DNA of 64,000 bases from Ophiosphaerella korrae (taxonomy: Eukaryota; Ascomycota; Dothideomycetes; Pleosporales; Phaeosphaeriaceae), in NCBI GenBank assembly GCA_028456385.1, contig JALNQF010000156.1:37512-101511 (forward strand), in the 5' to 3' direction. The notes below the pieces were generated by a model. It did not search any database. It was not told where the DNA came from and worked only from the letters and a program-made list of their open reading frames with translations. This document shows, piece by piece, positions 1 through 12,455 of this stretch (its first letter is position 1; each line of letters opens with the position of its first letter). The position numbers and the translations under genes were made by a program.

Positions 1-754
1 TGGTCTTAACTACAGGTCACATGCTGCGGAAGCTAAGGTAAGTCTGATTTGTTAGATATGAATGCCTCCAGACTGAGTTACTGACTTTGGTCCCTTCATA
101 GCTCCCGATACCGAACTATCCTCCACTATGGACAAAACCGGCAGCATCCCTCGCGGACCCTGATGAAGCTATTCCTGTCAATCCATTCTGTGCAACACAC
201 CTCCTTGATTATGAAGGGGAGTTGGTATTTGTCACATCAAAGGAATGTAAAAATATCTCAGCCAGTGAAGCACATTCGTACATTTTGGGATACACGGTCG
301 GGAACGATCTCTCGTGCCGATTCTTTCAATTACCGAGCAACTCCGGGGGTCAATTTTTCTTTGCAAAAGCATTTGACAAGTTTGCTCCTATTGGGCCTGT
401 TCTTATTAGTTCAGAGAGGTATCGGGCGACAGCTGCAGGTCGACGTCTCATCACAAGAGTGAATAATACAGTGGTACAGGATGTGGAGATAGCGAAGGAC
501 ATGATCTTTACACCAGCAGATATCTTAAGCCACATGAGTCAAGGTCAATTGTTACTTGCAATAATAGCACTCGATGAAACTGACTATAGTATGCAGGCAC
601 AACAATACCAGCAGGAACTGCTGTCATGACGGGAACAGCGGCTGGTGTGGGCGCATTCCGAAGTCCTAAAGCGTTCCTTCAGGATGGTGACAAGGTAGAA
701 GTGGAGATCAGCAATATTGGTTCTCTTCATAATGTGATACAGTTCGAAAAGTGA
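1..754 (+). CDS. Fumarylacetoacetate hydrolase (FAH) family protein, 5' partial
   Basis: Three exons are visible: <2-37, 102-543 and 597-754. They join in frame into 211 residues ending at TGA 752-754. Intron 1 (38-101) is GTAAGT...CATAG; intron 2 (544-596) is GTCAAT...GCAG with CTGAC at 580-584. The protein opens with GLNYRSHAAEAK, the usual start of an FAH core domain. It then has DYEGELVFV (the E-x-E metal ligands), GYTVGNDLSCR (third acidic ligand), a lysine in FAKAFDKFAPIGP, and MTGTAAGVGAF near the C-terminus. The family hydrolyses or decarboxylates acyl-pyruvate-type C-C bonds in catabolic pathways, with Mg2+ or Ca2+; the substrate cannot be told here. The N-terminus lies outside the window. 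GTGAGT overlaps the stop codon and could be an alternative donor, but NVIQFEK then stop is a natural family end. It lies upstream of a regulator gene on the same strand. Confidence 0.9.
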
Positions 755-1383
755 GTGGCCTTGGAGACAGAGCTTGTTACGTTTTGGAATAGGCTGACGA
801 TCATATGGGTCAGTCTCACCTACTGGCAGCGCATGTTAATTTTCTTGCAATCGATAGTCATGAAAATTTTTACGTAGCCTATAATCGGTAGGTATTCTTC
901 ATCTGGGGGTTTTTTTTGGATGTAAATAATCTGCCCATTACTTTCAACATTCAGGTCTTGGAATATGAGCAGCATTACGCAAGCATCATGCGCGCACATC
1001 CTAGCTATTGCTAAACGTTCACGCAAATAATAGCTCGAACTTCCACCCAACCTTGAAGGTCCGAAATAGTTTTCCATTCTTATTTTAGGAAAGTGATGGG
1101 ACCTGAAAGTATCTACGGATAACGACACTATGCCCCATAAACAGACCGTGAGGTAACTGACATGGAATATTGTCGATGCAAATCTGCGCAGGGCACAAAT
1201 CAATGTGGGACGTGGGGCGTGGGACGTGGTATTGTAATTATTACCTAGGTAGACTAGTGCCCCGCAAGCCGCGAGCTTGGACCACCAACATCTCCTAACA
1301 AGATTCCACTTGTTCTTCCCCATAGCAGATAGTTTTGCAAGTCTCTACAATCAGCTCTGGCCAGCGCTTACTCTGCTCGCAGA
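755..1383. other. Intergenic region between FAH gene and C2H2 regulator
   Basis: These 629 bases hold no gene I can support. Base composition is ordinary and unlike the RIP block. Short repeats of the type GGGACGTGG occur around 1207-1230. It presumably contains the 3' UTR of the FAH gene and the promoter of the regulator at 1384, but I see no clear TATA box or binding site to call. A minus-strand frame of 167 codons at 820-1323 has no recognisable domain and is not called. Confidence 0.5.
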
Positions 1384-3597
1384 ATGGAAACCAAAATGAG
1401 TTCCCGACACACCTTTGGAAAGCAATCTTGTGAATTTTGTGGCGACTCATTTACCAAGCGAGAGCACTTAGAGCGTCATATACGCACGCATACGAGAGAA
1501 AAGCCGTTCGTGTGTCTCCACTGCGCAGCGAGGTTTGCTCGTAAGTGAGTCAAGGTACTGACTAAGATGATTTGTGGGACCTGACGAAATTGAAGGGACA
1601 CGCTGCGGAGACATGCGCGGTCTTGCCACGCCGTGATTAATTCCCCGCCTACGAACAGCGAAATAGCAACTGCTATCGACAATCGAACTTCCACCTACTT
1701 AAGTAACAGTATTTGCACTCCCCGTTCGCCTGCCACTACTGTAGCCACTGCGGCTCCTACAGAGTTCACAAGTCAGGATGAGAATGTCGATATTGACTTT
1801 CTCATTCCGAGTGCTCTATGTGAGCCAGGATGGACCGACACGGATTTGCAGTGGAACGATGCCTTCAATCTTGATCCTTCATTCCGTATGGAAGACGTGG
1901 GTACTTGCGACCTAAATACAGTTAATCCCGGGATGCCTTGGCTACCTCTGCATGTGCAAACCAACTTTATTCAAGATGACGGGCAGTGTGACAACAGCGC
2001 GATTCAAGCAACTTCTGGAAGTGCAGGCCAATCATCTCTCACATCTAGACCATCACGATCTCTGGATAGGCAAGCCGGAGGCCTATTAATACCGGAGAAC
2101 GCAGTCGGTTCAGATGAAGAAATTTCTCGGACTCTTTTGACTTCGAGTTTACGTCAACGGGTACCAGAAACTTCGCTTCCCACTACAGCCTTTCTGAACA
2201 GATGTATCAACATATATACTACGCGTTTGTGGCCCTTGGTACCCATTATACACCTTCCGAGCTTCCGATCGTCCCGTGCAAATCCACTACTTCTTCTTTC
2301 GATATGCTCCCTAGGAGCGTTAGCAGACGGATCCAGCAATTCCCTATATCATGCAAATAGGCTTTTCGAAAGTGTTCAAAAAACTATCCTTGTTTCTTGT
2401 AGCACATTTGTTGTTTTAGAAGAGGACATGTTACAGGTCCTGCAAGCTGCCGTAATCGGACAAACCTTTGCGATGCTATCAGCTCAGAAATCCCATTTAA
2501 TAACCGCACAAGCTTTCCACGGAACATTATCGGTAGCCGCCAGCACCTTCCAAAATCGATTATCCGATGAAGGCCGTATTTCAGATCAATCAGATGAGGA
2601 CACACTTTCTCTAGAGGATTGGGACAGCTGGGTCCAAAGTCAAAGTATCATGCGTCTTATGAGCGTTCTCCATATACACAATGGCGAGTTGGCTTCGATT
2701 TTGAATCATCCTAGCATGTTTTCAAAACATCCGGCCCAAGCAAGTCGCGCGGCACCGAACGAGCTCTTCCTCGCGGGGACTGCCGAGGAATGGCTAAGCC
2801 TCTCACGGTATTCCAGGCAACACAACATCCACCAAAACCAGCTCACTTATGGTCTTCCGTGGCAAAGGTCTCCCGTCTCTAGCTGTGCCACTCTTTCAGC
2901 GTTTTTGACGGAGATTTGTCGACTTAAGTCGTCTCCGTTGCAAAAAATGGATAATGTACAAGTCCTGCACATACAAAGTCTGCTCATAAAATGGGTAGAA
3001 GAACTGGCATCGCAAGCGAAAACGGATGGATGGCAGCGCCTCTCGGTGCAATTACTCTGGCATTCATGCTTCATCTTCCTTTTCTGTGATGTTCATGCCA
3101 TGGAAAAGTTATCCGGGCAAAGTGGGCAGGTGGTAACTAGGGATGGACTTCGGAGGCTTCAAGCCTGGACTTCACCAGACCAAGCTGCACGCTGTGTGAT
3201 TCATGGGCTCATGATCATGCGTTTGGTAGAGCAACTTCGTGCTTCAGAGCCACCAGCCTTACATGTGGCCCGAGCAGCTTTCCAGGCAGGCCTAGTCCTC
3301 TCAATTTTCTCGATCTCTGAGGAACAGACAGGCGATATGAGTGAAGACCGAGAGGCTCAAGCATTAAACTCTGACTCGCCAGCGAGTCAATATCCGGAAT
3401 TTCGATCGGCACACGATTTGCAGCTCATCAGTAGTAGTGACTGGGGAGTTATAGAGTCTGCTGTATCTCGTAGAAAGTATGGAAGATACGCATTTGGGCT
3501 CTGTGCCACTCTTCGTCACCTTGGGCCTTGGCAGAGTTCAACAATATACGCTAGCAGACTTGATCGCGTTCTCGAAATGATAGAATCAATTCAGTAG
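1384..3597 (+). CDS. C2H2 zinc-finger transcription factor with fungal_trans domain
   Basis: Exons 1384-1544 and 1596-3597 give 720 residues. The 51-nt intron (GTGAGT...GAAG, CTGAC at 1581-1585) sits inside the second finger. Using the donor at 1545 rather than GTAAGT at 1541 keeps the frame and restores C-x2-C-x12-H spacing. Finger 1 uses C16, C19, H32, H36; finger 2 uses C44, C47, H60, H65, with a TREKPF linker. Residues about 67-250 are low-complexity and Ser/Thr-rich. From about residue 253 ([20 protein letters not shown]) begins an alpha-helical fungal-specific transcription-factor homology region (PF04082-like). This architecture is typical of nuclear, DNA-binding pathway regulators in Pezizomycotina. 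ATG 1384 is the first in frame; Met5 (1396) is an alternative start. The target genes are unknown; regulation of the adjacent FAH gene is only a guess from position. Confidence 0.9.
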
Positions 3598-4454
3598 GCT
3601 TCTACCTCCTCATGTGAAATATCCATATAGTCTAATCAAGCCACTTCTGTGAACACTACGGTAACTTCACAAAGCATCTGAGATACAAGATGAGATGAAC
3701 GCTTCCTTCAGCGTTCCAAGACCATATTTTTTAATACGACAGACAAAGGCTATCTAAAGCAAATTCTGGACTGACTAATATTGCGAGGTGCGAGCTCAGG
3801 AATGAGTGGGAGATGATCATTGATTGAAGAGCTATCCGAGCTGAGCTACTTATATACAGTGGAGCAGCTCGTGCGGCTCGTGCGGCTCACTTACTGCTGC
3901 GAGCTTACCTGAATTGTATGGAGCAGAGCTCCAACTTGCGATAACTAACTTAATCAAGTTCTTGTAGAGGTAGCGTAGGTAATTGCACTTTCTATCAGCC
4001 CTGTAGCTCTTTTCTTAGATTTACAGGAAGATAATTAATGGATCCGAGTCGTACCAGTTAGTCATCCAGCCACTTTTTTTGGTGCCAGCCGCGATTTTGT
4101 CATATCTCTTGACTATTTACTATGTAGGATAGAGAGTTCAGTTACGTTATTCGAGCACCCATATTTCTGGCAGCAGGGGCGGGAGCAAATAGTGCCATAT
4201 TGAATGGTGTCAATAACTGTCATAGCAGACTCATAACTAATTTGTGCATCATTATGGCGTAGTTTTGGTTCACTTTCACATATAACCATAGGACGTTGAA
4301 TAGCAGCTTCTCTCGTCTGGTCTGCCGTCCATCAAACTACCGTTTCGGGAATTTAAATACACGCACTCGCGTTTCCAGTATCCAAAAAACCATCCAAACT
4401 ACGTTTGACTAAACGAAAAGCCTGTTTAAGGAACACGGATTCCCGCACATTGAA
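3598..4454. other. Intergenic region
   Basis: No gene is supported here. It begins with the 3' UTR of the regulator. Around 3866-3900 there is a short tandem GTGCGGCTC motif within a stretch rich in GAGCT-type palindromes (3790-3930). Composition is still ordinary, before the AT-rich block. Confidence 0.5.
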
Positions 4455-4853
4455 GTGATTTCTCGGATGTACCTTGAGCATCTTCTGAAGCCATTAATGG
4501 CGGCCTCATTGTCTGCCTCGGAATTCTGGCCTCGCGAAGTTCGTCTCCTATTTCTACTTGTATTTTTTTATCATAGTGGAGCCGGCTACAGCATTCTAGC
4601 CATGGATTACACAAAGGAGCGTAAGATGTTGCAACAATCTCTTCGCAGAGTATAAGATTGCTCCCTCATAAAAAGAAAGGACAAAGATAGTGGTGAGGCC
4701 TATGCCATCAATGAAAACATCCAAAATGCTCTATTAGAGTGGGTTGAGAAGGATACTGGTAAATTTAGCGGACGAAAGGGCCTCTTCATACGCTATAATA
4801 GGGTACTCTGTACGGAGGTGCCTTTCAAAAGTCTTTTCCTAGACCGTGCATAG
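4455..4853 (+). pseudogene. Decayed reading frame of unknown function
   Basis: One frame runs from 4455 to a stop at 4851-4853 with a single internal stop, TAA at 4653-4655. That stop could derive from CAA by a C-to-T change. The second half reads as plausible protein (for example GEAYAINENIQNALLEWVEK and GRKGLFIRYNRV). I do not recognise a domain. The first 35 or so codons may not be coding. It lies at the edge of the RIP block, so it may be a repeat-derived or gene relic that is only lightly mutated. Confidence 0.35.
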
Positions 4854-5020
4854 TGGCTTGCGCCACAAAACGCCATCAAATTCTCAATTCTAGTTATTCT
4901 ACATCCTCCCAATCCTCTAGATGTGCTTTGAAGCGCCTTGCCTTATTAGATTTCCCTTCCTTATACTTATTCCTACCCTTAAGTTTAATAATCTTCTAGA
5001 TATGCCTAGGATGTTACGGC
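4854..5020. other. Boundary into AT-rich RIP block
   Basis: Composition shifts here from ordinary to AT-rich. No gene is visible. The first retrotransposon LTR starts at 5021. Confidence 0.5.
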
Positions 5021-5451
5021 TGTAATAGAAGGAAACCAGATAGAACCAATCAGCCCCATAATAGAAGATAACAACGTATACGACTCTTAGGACAATAAGC
5101 TTAATTAGGAAGTTAATTACAATAGGGACACGTAATAACTTTGCGACTTCGTAAAGCTTAGCAATTACGAAGCTACGAAGTTAGCTTTGCTGCTTTGTAA
5201 GGCTTAGCAGGTATAAAGTAACGAAGTATAAAGTAAGTACTAGGGTATATAGTTAGTAGTAATGCGCATTATTAGGATAGTATTAGTAATCTAATCTCTA
5301 ACTAAGAGGAATAATATTTTAACATCTTCTATTAAAAATTATTTATTATTTATAGCCTATTATACAATTATAAATATATACCTTAGTTATTATCTTCTAA
5401 TCTACTTTAACCTCTCTACAAAGTTTTAAGTAGTTAATAACTTCTATTATA
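5021..5451 (+). repeat. LTR of a chromovirus-type element, first copy
   Basis: It starts TGTAATAG and ends TCTATTATA (ancestral ...TTACA), 431 bp. It shares with the other LTRs of the window the central GGTATATAGTTAGTAGTAAT block and the following AATCTAATCTCTAACT segment. A local run of CTTCGTAAAGC-like repeats lies at about 5140-5230. It is followed by the same leader (TTACTAAT...AGAAGAAGTAAAG) seen after the 5' LTRs of elements A and O, so it is the 5' LTR of a plus-strand element. Confidence 0.75.
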
Positions 5452-6211
5452 CTTTACTAATTAGAATATTAGAAGAAGTAAAGAATAAGTAGTAAATAGT
5501 CTAAGCTAATAGTATAGTAGAAGGTATATCTATAAAAGTAAGTAAAGCGCCTCTAAGTACTTATACGTTAAATAATACTAACTAGAAAGTAGTTAAACTA
5601 ACTCTTAATAATCTAATAACTAAGAAAGAAAATATATAAAGTATAATTAAGACTCTAATTAAGTAAAATAAAAAGCTAAAGACTATATTTAGTAAAATAA
5701 AGCTTAAGTAAAAGCTATTATAACTATATTATAAGTACTTGTCTTTTTACTTAAAACTTTTTTTTAAGCTCTTTAAGTACTTTTAAAATTACTTTTAGAG
5801 CTACTTAAGATTATATATATTTTTAAATATATAAATACTTTTATAAGCTTATAAATCTTTTAAAGATTTATCTTACTTTATAAATATATTTATTATTCTA
5901 TTATATTTAACTTTTACTAAATACTTTATATAATTTAAATCTTTTTTACTTAAACTAAAAAGTAGTTATTAGATTTCTATTATAACTAATTAAAAAGTTA
6001 TATATAGTAGCTAGTTAGCTTAGTAAAACTTTTTTAAAAGTAACTTACTATTTTATTAAGATAGAAAGGCTAGTAATATAGTTATAAATAGCTTATTAGA
6101 TAATAAACTCTTACTACTTAAAAAAAAAACTTTTAGTTAAGTAATAGGCTTAATACTTTTTCTATAAAAAATAAAAAATAAAATAACTTTTTTAAAAAAA
6201 GCTTTATTAAA
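5452..6211 (+). mobile_element. Truncated element interior after LTR 5021-5451
   Basis: Bases 5452 to about 5740 match the leader and gag start of element A at 6584-6870. The similarity is then lost. Bases 5740-6211 are extremely AT-rich RIP-mutated DNA in which I can recognise nothing. The fragment ends where the LTR of element A begins. Confidence 0.5.
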
Positions 6212-6583
6212 TATTATAGAAGTAATAAAAGAAATTAAGATAGAACTAATTAGTACTAACTTAAGTACTAATAAAGTATAAGATAAGTAGAGTAATAACT
6301 TAGATTAGGAGATAAACTATAACCTAGATACTTAATATAAAGTAATCTCTAAATATATATAATAAATTAGTTTAGGTATATAGTTAGTAGTAATATATAT
6401 TATTAGGAAGGTATTAGTAATTTAATTATTAACTACAAGTAATAGTACTAGATATTACAAGATATCTTTCTATTATATATAGCCTATTATAGATTACTAT
6501 ATATACTTTTATTATTAACTTCTAATTTACTATACTTTTTTCTAAGTAGTTACTAGTAGTTAATATCTAGTAAACCTATTATA
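6212..6583 (+). repeat. 5' LTR of element A
   Basis: It starts TATTATAG (ancestral TGTTATAG) and ends CCTATTATA (ancestral CCTATTACA), 372 bp. It carries the shared GGTATATAGTTAGTAGTAAT core. The 5 bases before it are TTAAA; no matching duplication was found downstream. Confidence 0.7.
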
Positions 6584-6599
6584 CCTTACTAATCTAGTT

Positions 6600-9500
6600 A
6601 TTAGAAGAAGTAAAGCATAAGTAGTATATAGTCTATACTAATATAATAGTAGAAAGTATAACTAAGAAAGAAAGTAAAGTACTTCTAAGTAGTTATAAGT
6701 TAGATAGAACTAACTAAGTAGTAATTAAAATATACTTAAATAACTTAATTACTAAAAAGAGAAATATATAACTTATAATTAAAGCTCTAGAAATTTAAAA
6801 TAAAGAACTATAAGAATATATTAAATAAAATTAAGTTTAAATTAAGGCTATTATAGTAGGATAGAACTAGATAGAATAAATTACTTAGAGACTAGAAATA
6901 AGTATAATAAAGAATCTACCTAAAATACTTATACTTAAGAAATTTAATAGAATAAAAAAAGAACTAAGACTTTTCTTAGCTTTAGTATAACTATAAATAG
7001 ACGTATAGGTACTATATATTAATATAGAAGAAAAGAAAGTTATATAAATTAGAATATACCTAAAGAGAAAAGCTATAAGATAGTTTAAACTTTACTAGAG
7101 AGATTATAGCTTATAAGCTCTAAGAATAAAGAAAGATAAAATAATAGCTATTTTTAGAAGCTATAAATACTTTATATAAAGAATAAGAGTAGGATTTAAA
7201 GATATAGATATTACTTAATAAGTAAAAGAAAAGGTTAAGAGGCTTAAGTAATAAAAAAGTATTCTAGAATATATATTAGAATTTAAATAACTATTATAAA
7301 ATATAGAATAGAATAAACTATCTTTTATATTAAGGTTTAAATAAAAACTAAAAGAAAATATCTAATATAAAGTAATTTTAATAAAGAAATAAAGTATATT
7401 AATAGCTCTAAAAGTATAAGTAATATAAGTAGATAATAATCTCTAAGAATAGAAAATAAATAAATATAGTAGATACTATAGAAATTATAATAGTAGAAAC
7501 TTTATAATATTAGATACTAATAAAGATAGTAAAAAGAAGAATAAAAACTTTATATACTTTAATTATAATAAAAAAGGTTACTATATAAAAAACTATAAAT
7601 TAAAAAAAAAAGATATAGTATATTATAAATATAAAAAACAAAGATACTTTATAAAAGATTATAGAAGTAAGAATTCTAAGAAAGAAAAGAAAGTATAGTT
7701 AAAGATAACTAAGAATAAAAAAGAAGTACCTAAAGTATAAGCTAAACTATAAAAGAAAGTAGTAGTAAATAAAGAATTATAGTATATAATACTTAATTAG
7801 ACTTTTTATTATAAAAATAACTACTATATATACTTTTTTAGTAAGTAGAAAGTAAGATAGTTCTTATAGAAAAATAGAGTAGTAGTAATAAAAGAAAGAA
7901 TTTAAGATTAGCTTAAAAAGACTAATATAGTTATTTCTAAGAAACTAAAAAGTAATAAAGAATAAGTTAAAGTAAAAGGTATAAAATATACCTAAATTAA
8001 TAGAAGCTATAATAGCTATACTATAATAGATATAGTAGAATAAAATAAATATTAGTAGTTTATTTAGATATACTTACTAGTTATAAGTATAAAAAAAGTA
8101 TATAAAGACTAGAAAATACGTAATCTTAAAAATATAAAGTTTATAGTATTTTAGTAATAAATAGAATAATATATAGTAATAGTAAAAAGAATACTTATAT
8201 AAAGAGAGAAGTAGTTCTTTATAAAAAAAACGTAATAGATTAATAAAGCCTATATACTAAGTATACTAGTAGTATACTATATCTTAGTATAAATAAAACC
8301 TAGTACTAATAAATACTAGTAAGAGGATAATAAAAGAATAGATCTAAAATATCTAGTATACTTTAAAGTATCTTAGGTATTATACTTAAATACTAACTAT
8401 TATATATATAGAGAAGCTAAAGTAAGAAACTATACTTAGCTAGTATAAAAAAAAGAATATAACTATATAAAAGCTATCTAAAGAAAAGATATTAAAAGTT
8501 AAGAATTATTTAGTATACCTAATAAAGAGTATATAGTAATTAAACCTAGAAAGAAACTACTTAGAAAATATATCTTAAAAAGACTATAGTATAAATATAT
8601 AAAAGATAAATATCTAAAATATAAAGATAATAAATAAAAAATAAAGTAATAGCTATAGATAGATAGATAATTTATAAAATAGCCTAAGTAAGTAAAGCTT
8701 AATAGTATAATTAGCTTATATATTATAAAAGAATAAACTTACTAAGAAAAGAAAGTATAAATTATAATTAATAGTAGAGCTATAAAAAACTTTATATTAA
8801 GAAAGTTTATAGAAGATAAAGAAATAAAGTATATAATAAAGAAATACTCTTAATAATTAAGTATAATTAAAGGTAAACTATTCTAAAAACCTATTAAGTT
8901 TAAAATAGTACTCTCTATACTAGAGCTAAAGAGACTAAAAATTAAAAATATAGTTATAGATATAAAAATAATTAATAATAAATAAAAAATAATATTAGGT
9001 ATACTATAGTTATAAATAACTAACCTAAGAATTAATTAAAGAATAAGAGAAATTAGTTACTTTAAATAAGAAATATTAAATACTAATATAAGTATATATA
9101 AGAAAATTCTAAGAAGAATATAAGAAATAAGAAAAAAAATTTACTAAACTAAAAGACTACTTTCTAGAATACTAATTATAGGACCTAGTAATAAAACTAG
9201 AAAAAAGAAAAGATATAAGTTAGAGCCTAATCTATAGAAAAATAAAACAAAAATCTTAGATTAAGTAAATATTTATATAGAATATAATAAAGAAATAATA
9301 GATATAAAAATCTAAATCTTTAATAGTATATAAACTTATATTTATAGATAAAAAAGAGATAAGTAATAAATAACTTTATATAGATTTTAAGAAGATAAAC
9401 GTAATTATAAATAAGATCTAGTATCTTTTACTATATATAGATAAAATATAAAATAAACTATAAAAATTTTAAATCTTTATAAAATTAGATATTTAGAATA

Positions 9501-11395
9501 CTTACTATTAGATTAGAATTAAGAAAGGAGATAAATAGAAAACTATATTTAGAATATAGTATAAACTATTTAAGTACTTAGTTATACTATTTAAACTAAT
9601 AAACGTACTAGTAGTATTTTAAAAGAAAATTAATATAGTCTTAAGAGACTACTTAAATATATTTATCTTTATATACCTAGATAATATCTTTATATTTTTA
9701 GAATTAAAAGAAGAATATATATAATATATATATATAAAGTACTAAAAAAACTAGTAGAGAATAAATTATTTTTTAAAATAAAGAAATATAAATTTTATAT
9801 AAAAGAAGTAGACTTCCTTAGATTTATAATAAAACTAGAAAAAATAAAAATTAACTTAAATAAAATTAAAGTAATCTAAGAATAGCTTATACTAAAAACT
9901 TATAAGAAGTCTAATAGTTTTATAGAATAGTATACTTATATAGAAAGTAAATAGTAAAATAGATTAAACTTATAGAACTATTAATAAAACTTATAAAAAA
10001 AGATATACTATTTAAATAGACTTAAGAATATAATAAAGTATTTACTTAGATAAAATAGAAGTTTATAAAGAACCTAGTTATTAGAATATATAACTTAGAC
10101 TTACTAGTAATAGTAAAAATAGATATATTAAATTTAATCTATAGAATAGTACTAATATAAAGGAACCTAGATATAAAGTAAAAATACCTAGTTAAATATT
10201 TCTCTAAGAAAATAAAGCTAGTAAAACTTAACTACTTAATCTATAATAAAGAAATACTAGTAATTTATAAAGTTTTTAAATAATAAAGAGTATACCTATA
10301 AAGAGTAAAGTATTAAATAAAAGTCTATATAAACTATAAGAATCTTATAAAATTTATAATATATAAAGATTTATTATAATAGTATATAAGATTATAAGAA
10401 TATATATTAAAATTTAATCTTAAGATTATATATATTAAAAAAAAAGATAACTAGTTTATAGATATATTAAGTAGAAAACTAGATTTATAAAAAGAAGTAA
10501 ATACTACTAGTATAGTTCTAGTTAAGAATAATTATAGATACTTAGTTTTAAATATACTTAGAATAGCTATAATACTTAAAAGAAAAAGTAGTAAGCTAAA
10601 TAAAAAGATTTAAAAAAAGATATAAAAAGCCTCTAAGAAAATAAAGAAGCTAAAGATCTAAGAAAAACTTATAAAAGCTTATAGAAGAATATATATTCTT
10701 AGTAAAATATAAAAAGAATTTATATAATAATTTTATAAACTACTTAGATATAGATACTAAAGTATTAATAAAATACTAGGTAGGCTTTTTAAAGACTACT
10801 ATATCTTAAAAGTAAAATAACTAGTAATAGAAGTACTAAGAGACTTTATAGAATATTATAGAAATAAGTATAGTAGATATATACTATATAGAATATTATA
10901 ACTAGTTAAGATACTAGATTAACTTTAGAAAGTTATTATAATAAACTTTATTATAAAGTTACTAAAGTTAAAAAACTTAATATTAGAAGTTAAGTATAAT
11001 AAAATCTTAATAATAGTAAATAAGTTTATAAAGTACTTATTCTTTAGATTATATAAAGAAAAAAGTAAAATAGAAGTTACTATATACTAAGTTCTAGAGG
11101 CTATAGTTAGCTAATATAGTATTCTAGATAAAATTATTATAAATAAAGATATAAGATTTATATTAAAACTATAAAGTACGTTAATAGTATACTATCTATA
11201 AGGAGATAGATAATTAGAATAAATAAATTAGATAGTAGAGTAGTACTTAAGATACTACTTTAACTATAACTAAAATAATTAGATATTATTATTACTTATA
11301 GTATAGCTAGTATATAAGAGTATAAAAAATATAGTAATAAAAGTATTACTTTTTTTTTATAAACTATAGATTTAATCTTAATATATACTAAATAC
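6600..11395 (+). pseudogene. Element A gag-pol remnant
   Basis: Two CCHC knuckles are preserved only as Tyr ghosts: Y-x2-Y-x4-Y-x4-Y at 7555-7596 and again at 7621-7662, exactly what TGY-to-TAY and CAY-to-TAY changes give. The RT box reads YLDN instead of YLDD at 9674-9685. The integrase HPQTDGQ-type motif survives as a broken version around 11187-11240. Stop codons occur throughout and start codons are nearly gone, so it cannot encode protein. The order gag-RT-integrase places it in Ty3/gypsy rather than Ty1/copia. Confidence 0.75.
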
Positions 11396-12135
11396 TAAGA
11401 TATAAAGTATTTTATTATAGTTATAATAAAAGAAAACTAAATAGAACTAATTAGCTTTACTAAAAGAAGTAGTAATATATATAACTATAATTAAGAAGCT
11501 AGTTATTAAGTCCTTAGAACTAAGTAAAAGTAATAAAGGTAAGTAAGCTTCTATAAAATAGGCGAGGTTAATAAATAAGTTAGTTACTTAACTTAATTAA
11601 TAGTTAGCTCTTATTAGAGTATTACAAGGTATATAAGTATTAATAGATAGATAAGAATCTAATTAAAGTATTAGTTATAATACTCTATTAAGATAAAAGT
11701 ATAAAGAAAAGATTAAATATAATAGTCTATAAAGCTCTATTAACGTTCTTATATACTTACTATTTAGCGTTTATTTCTAAGTGCTTACTCTAGAGTATTT
11801 ACTACTAAATAGTTACGTATTTAGCTATACTATATTACCTAGCCTAATTACGTATAATATAATAGCTTACCTACTACTTAGTATTATAATACTATTCCTC
11901 TTTCTTACGCTAAGTTTATCTTTAGGCTTAGGCTTCTATTAGCTAAGTCTAGCTTATAAGTAGTTTACTCTACTTTCTAGTTAAAAACTATTTTACTATA
12001 ATATTACCTCTTTTATAGTCTTATAAACTTTATTTCTTATTAAAAATCTTTACTATAAACTATATTTTAGAAATACTTTATCTATATTATTCTTTTTTTA
12101 AGTATTCTTTATTTTATTATACTAGATTCTACTCT
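11396..12135. other. AT-rich RIP-mutated DNA, origin unclear
   Basis: It lies between the end of recognisable element A and the target-site duplication of element B. Plus-strand translation gives hydrophobic, stop-broken sequence around 11740-11990 that I cannot assign. It is part of the DNA into which element B inserted, so it once continued directly into 21057. Confidence 0.4.
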
Positions 12136-12140
12136 AAAGT
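12136..12140. repeat. Left target-site duplication of element B (AAAGT)
   Basis: AAAGT immediately precedes the LTR and is repeated exactly at 21052-21056 just after the other LTR. Confidence 0.8.
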
Positions 12141-12455
12141 TATAAAGTAGACTTTACGTAAGATAACTTAATAAAGTAGTTTTAATAATTAACTAAAAAG
12201 AGTAAATAGTAAATAAAGCTATCTAAGTAAGTACTAGGTATATATACCTAGTAGCCTACTAAGCGCTAACTAAAAGTAGAAAGGTAGTTAAATATTAGTA
12301 AGTTCGCAATATTAGTAAGTTTACGATATTAGTAAGTTGCAAACTTACTAATATATTAGTAAGTTTATAATATTAGTAAGTTTACTATATTAGTAAGTTA
12401 TAAACTTACTAATATTAGTATAAAAATAAGAGATATAAAGAATAACTTCTTTATA
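12141..12455 (-). repeat. 3' LTR of element B
   Basis: 315 bp. It contains the palindrome AGGTATATATACCT, a TACTAAGCGCTAAC segment and a short array of ATTAGTAAGTT units in direct and inverted order at about 12292-12416. The array is much shorter than in the partner LTR. Confidence 0.8.

Larger units (their letters stand above)
6212..11395 (+). mobile_element. Element A: RIP-degraded Ty3/gypsy chromovirus, 3' end missing
   Basis: It starts with an LTR at 6212-6583 and continues through gag, zinc knuckles, protease, reverse transcriptase and integrase. It aligns by eye along its length with element O. Similarity to O stops at about 11395, shortly after the integrase core and before the chromodomain. 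It is among the most heavily mutated copies: many 60-base stretches (for example 7501-7560 and 9001-9060) contain no CA or TG at all. The continuation may be the fragment at 34996-36361, but the two pieces do not abut when laid on element O. Confidence 0.75.

Noticed and set aside
163..462. Plus-strand 99-codon frame
   Set aside because: It overlaps the second exon of the FAH gene in another frame; the FAH reading frame is clearly the coding one.
751..756. GTGAGT overlapping the FAH stop as a splice donor
   Set aside because: The family normally ends at about this point (NVIQFEK then stop), and no continuing exon was found downstream.
820..1323. Minus-strand open frame of 167 codons
   Set aside because: No recognisable domain and odd composition. 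It fills the intergenic space between two plus-strand genes where a promoter is expected.
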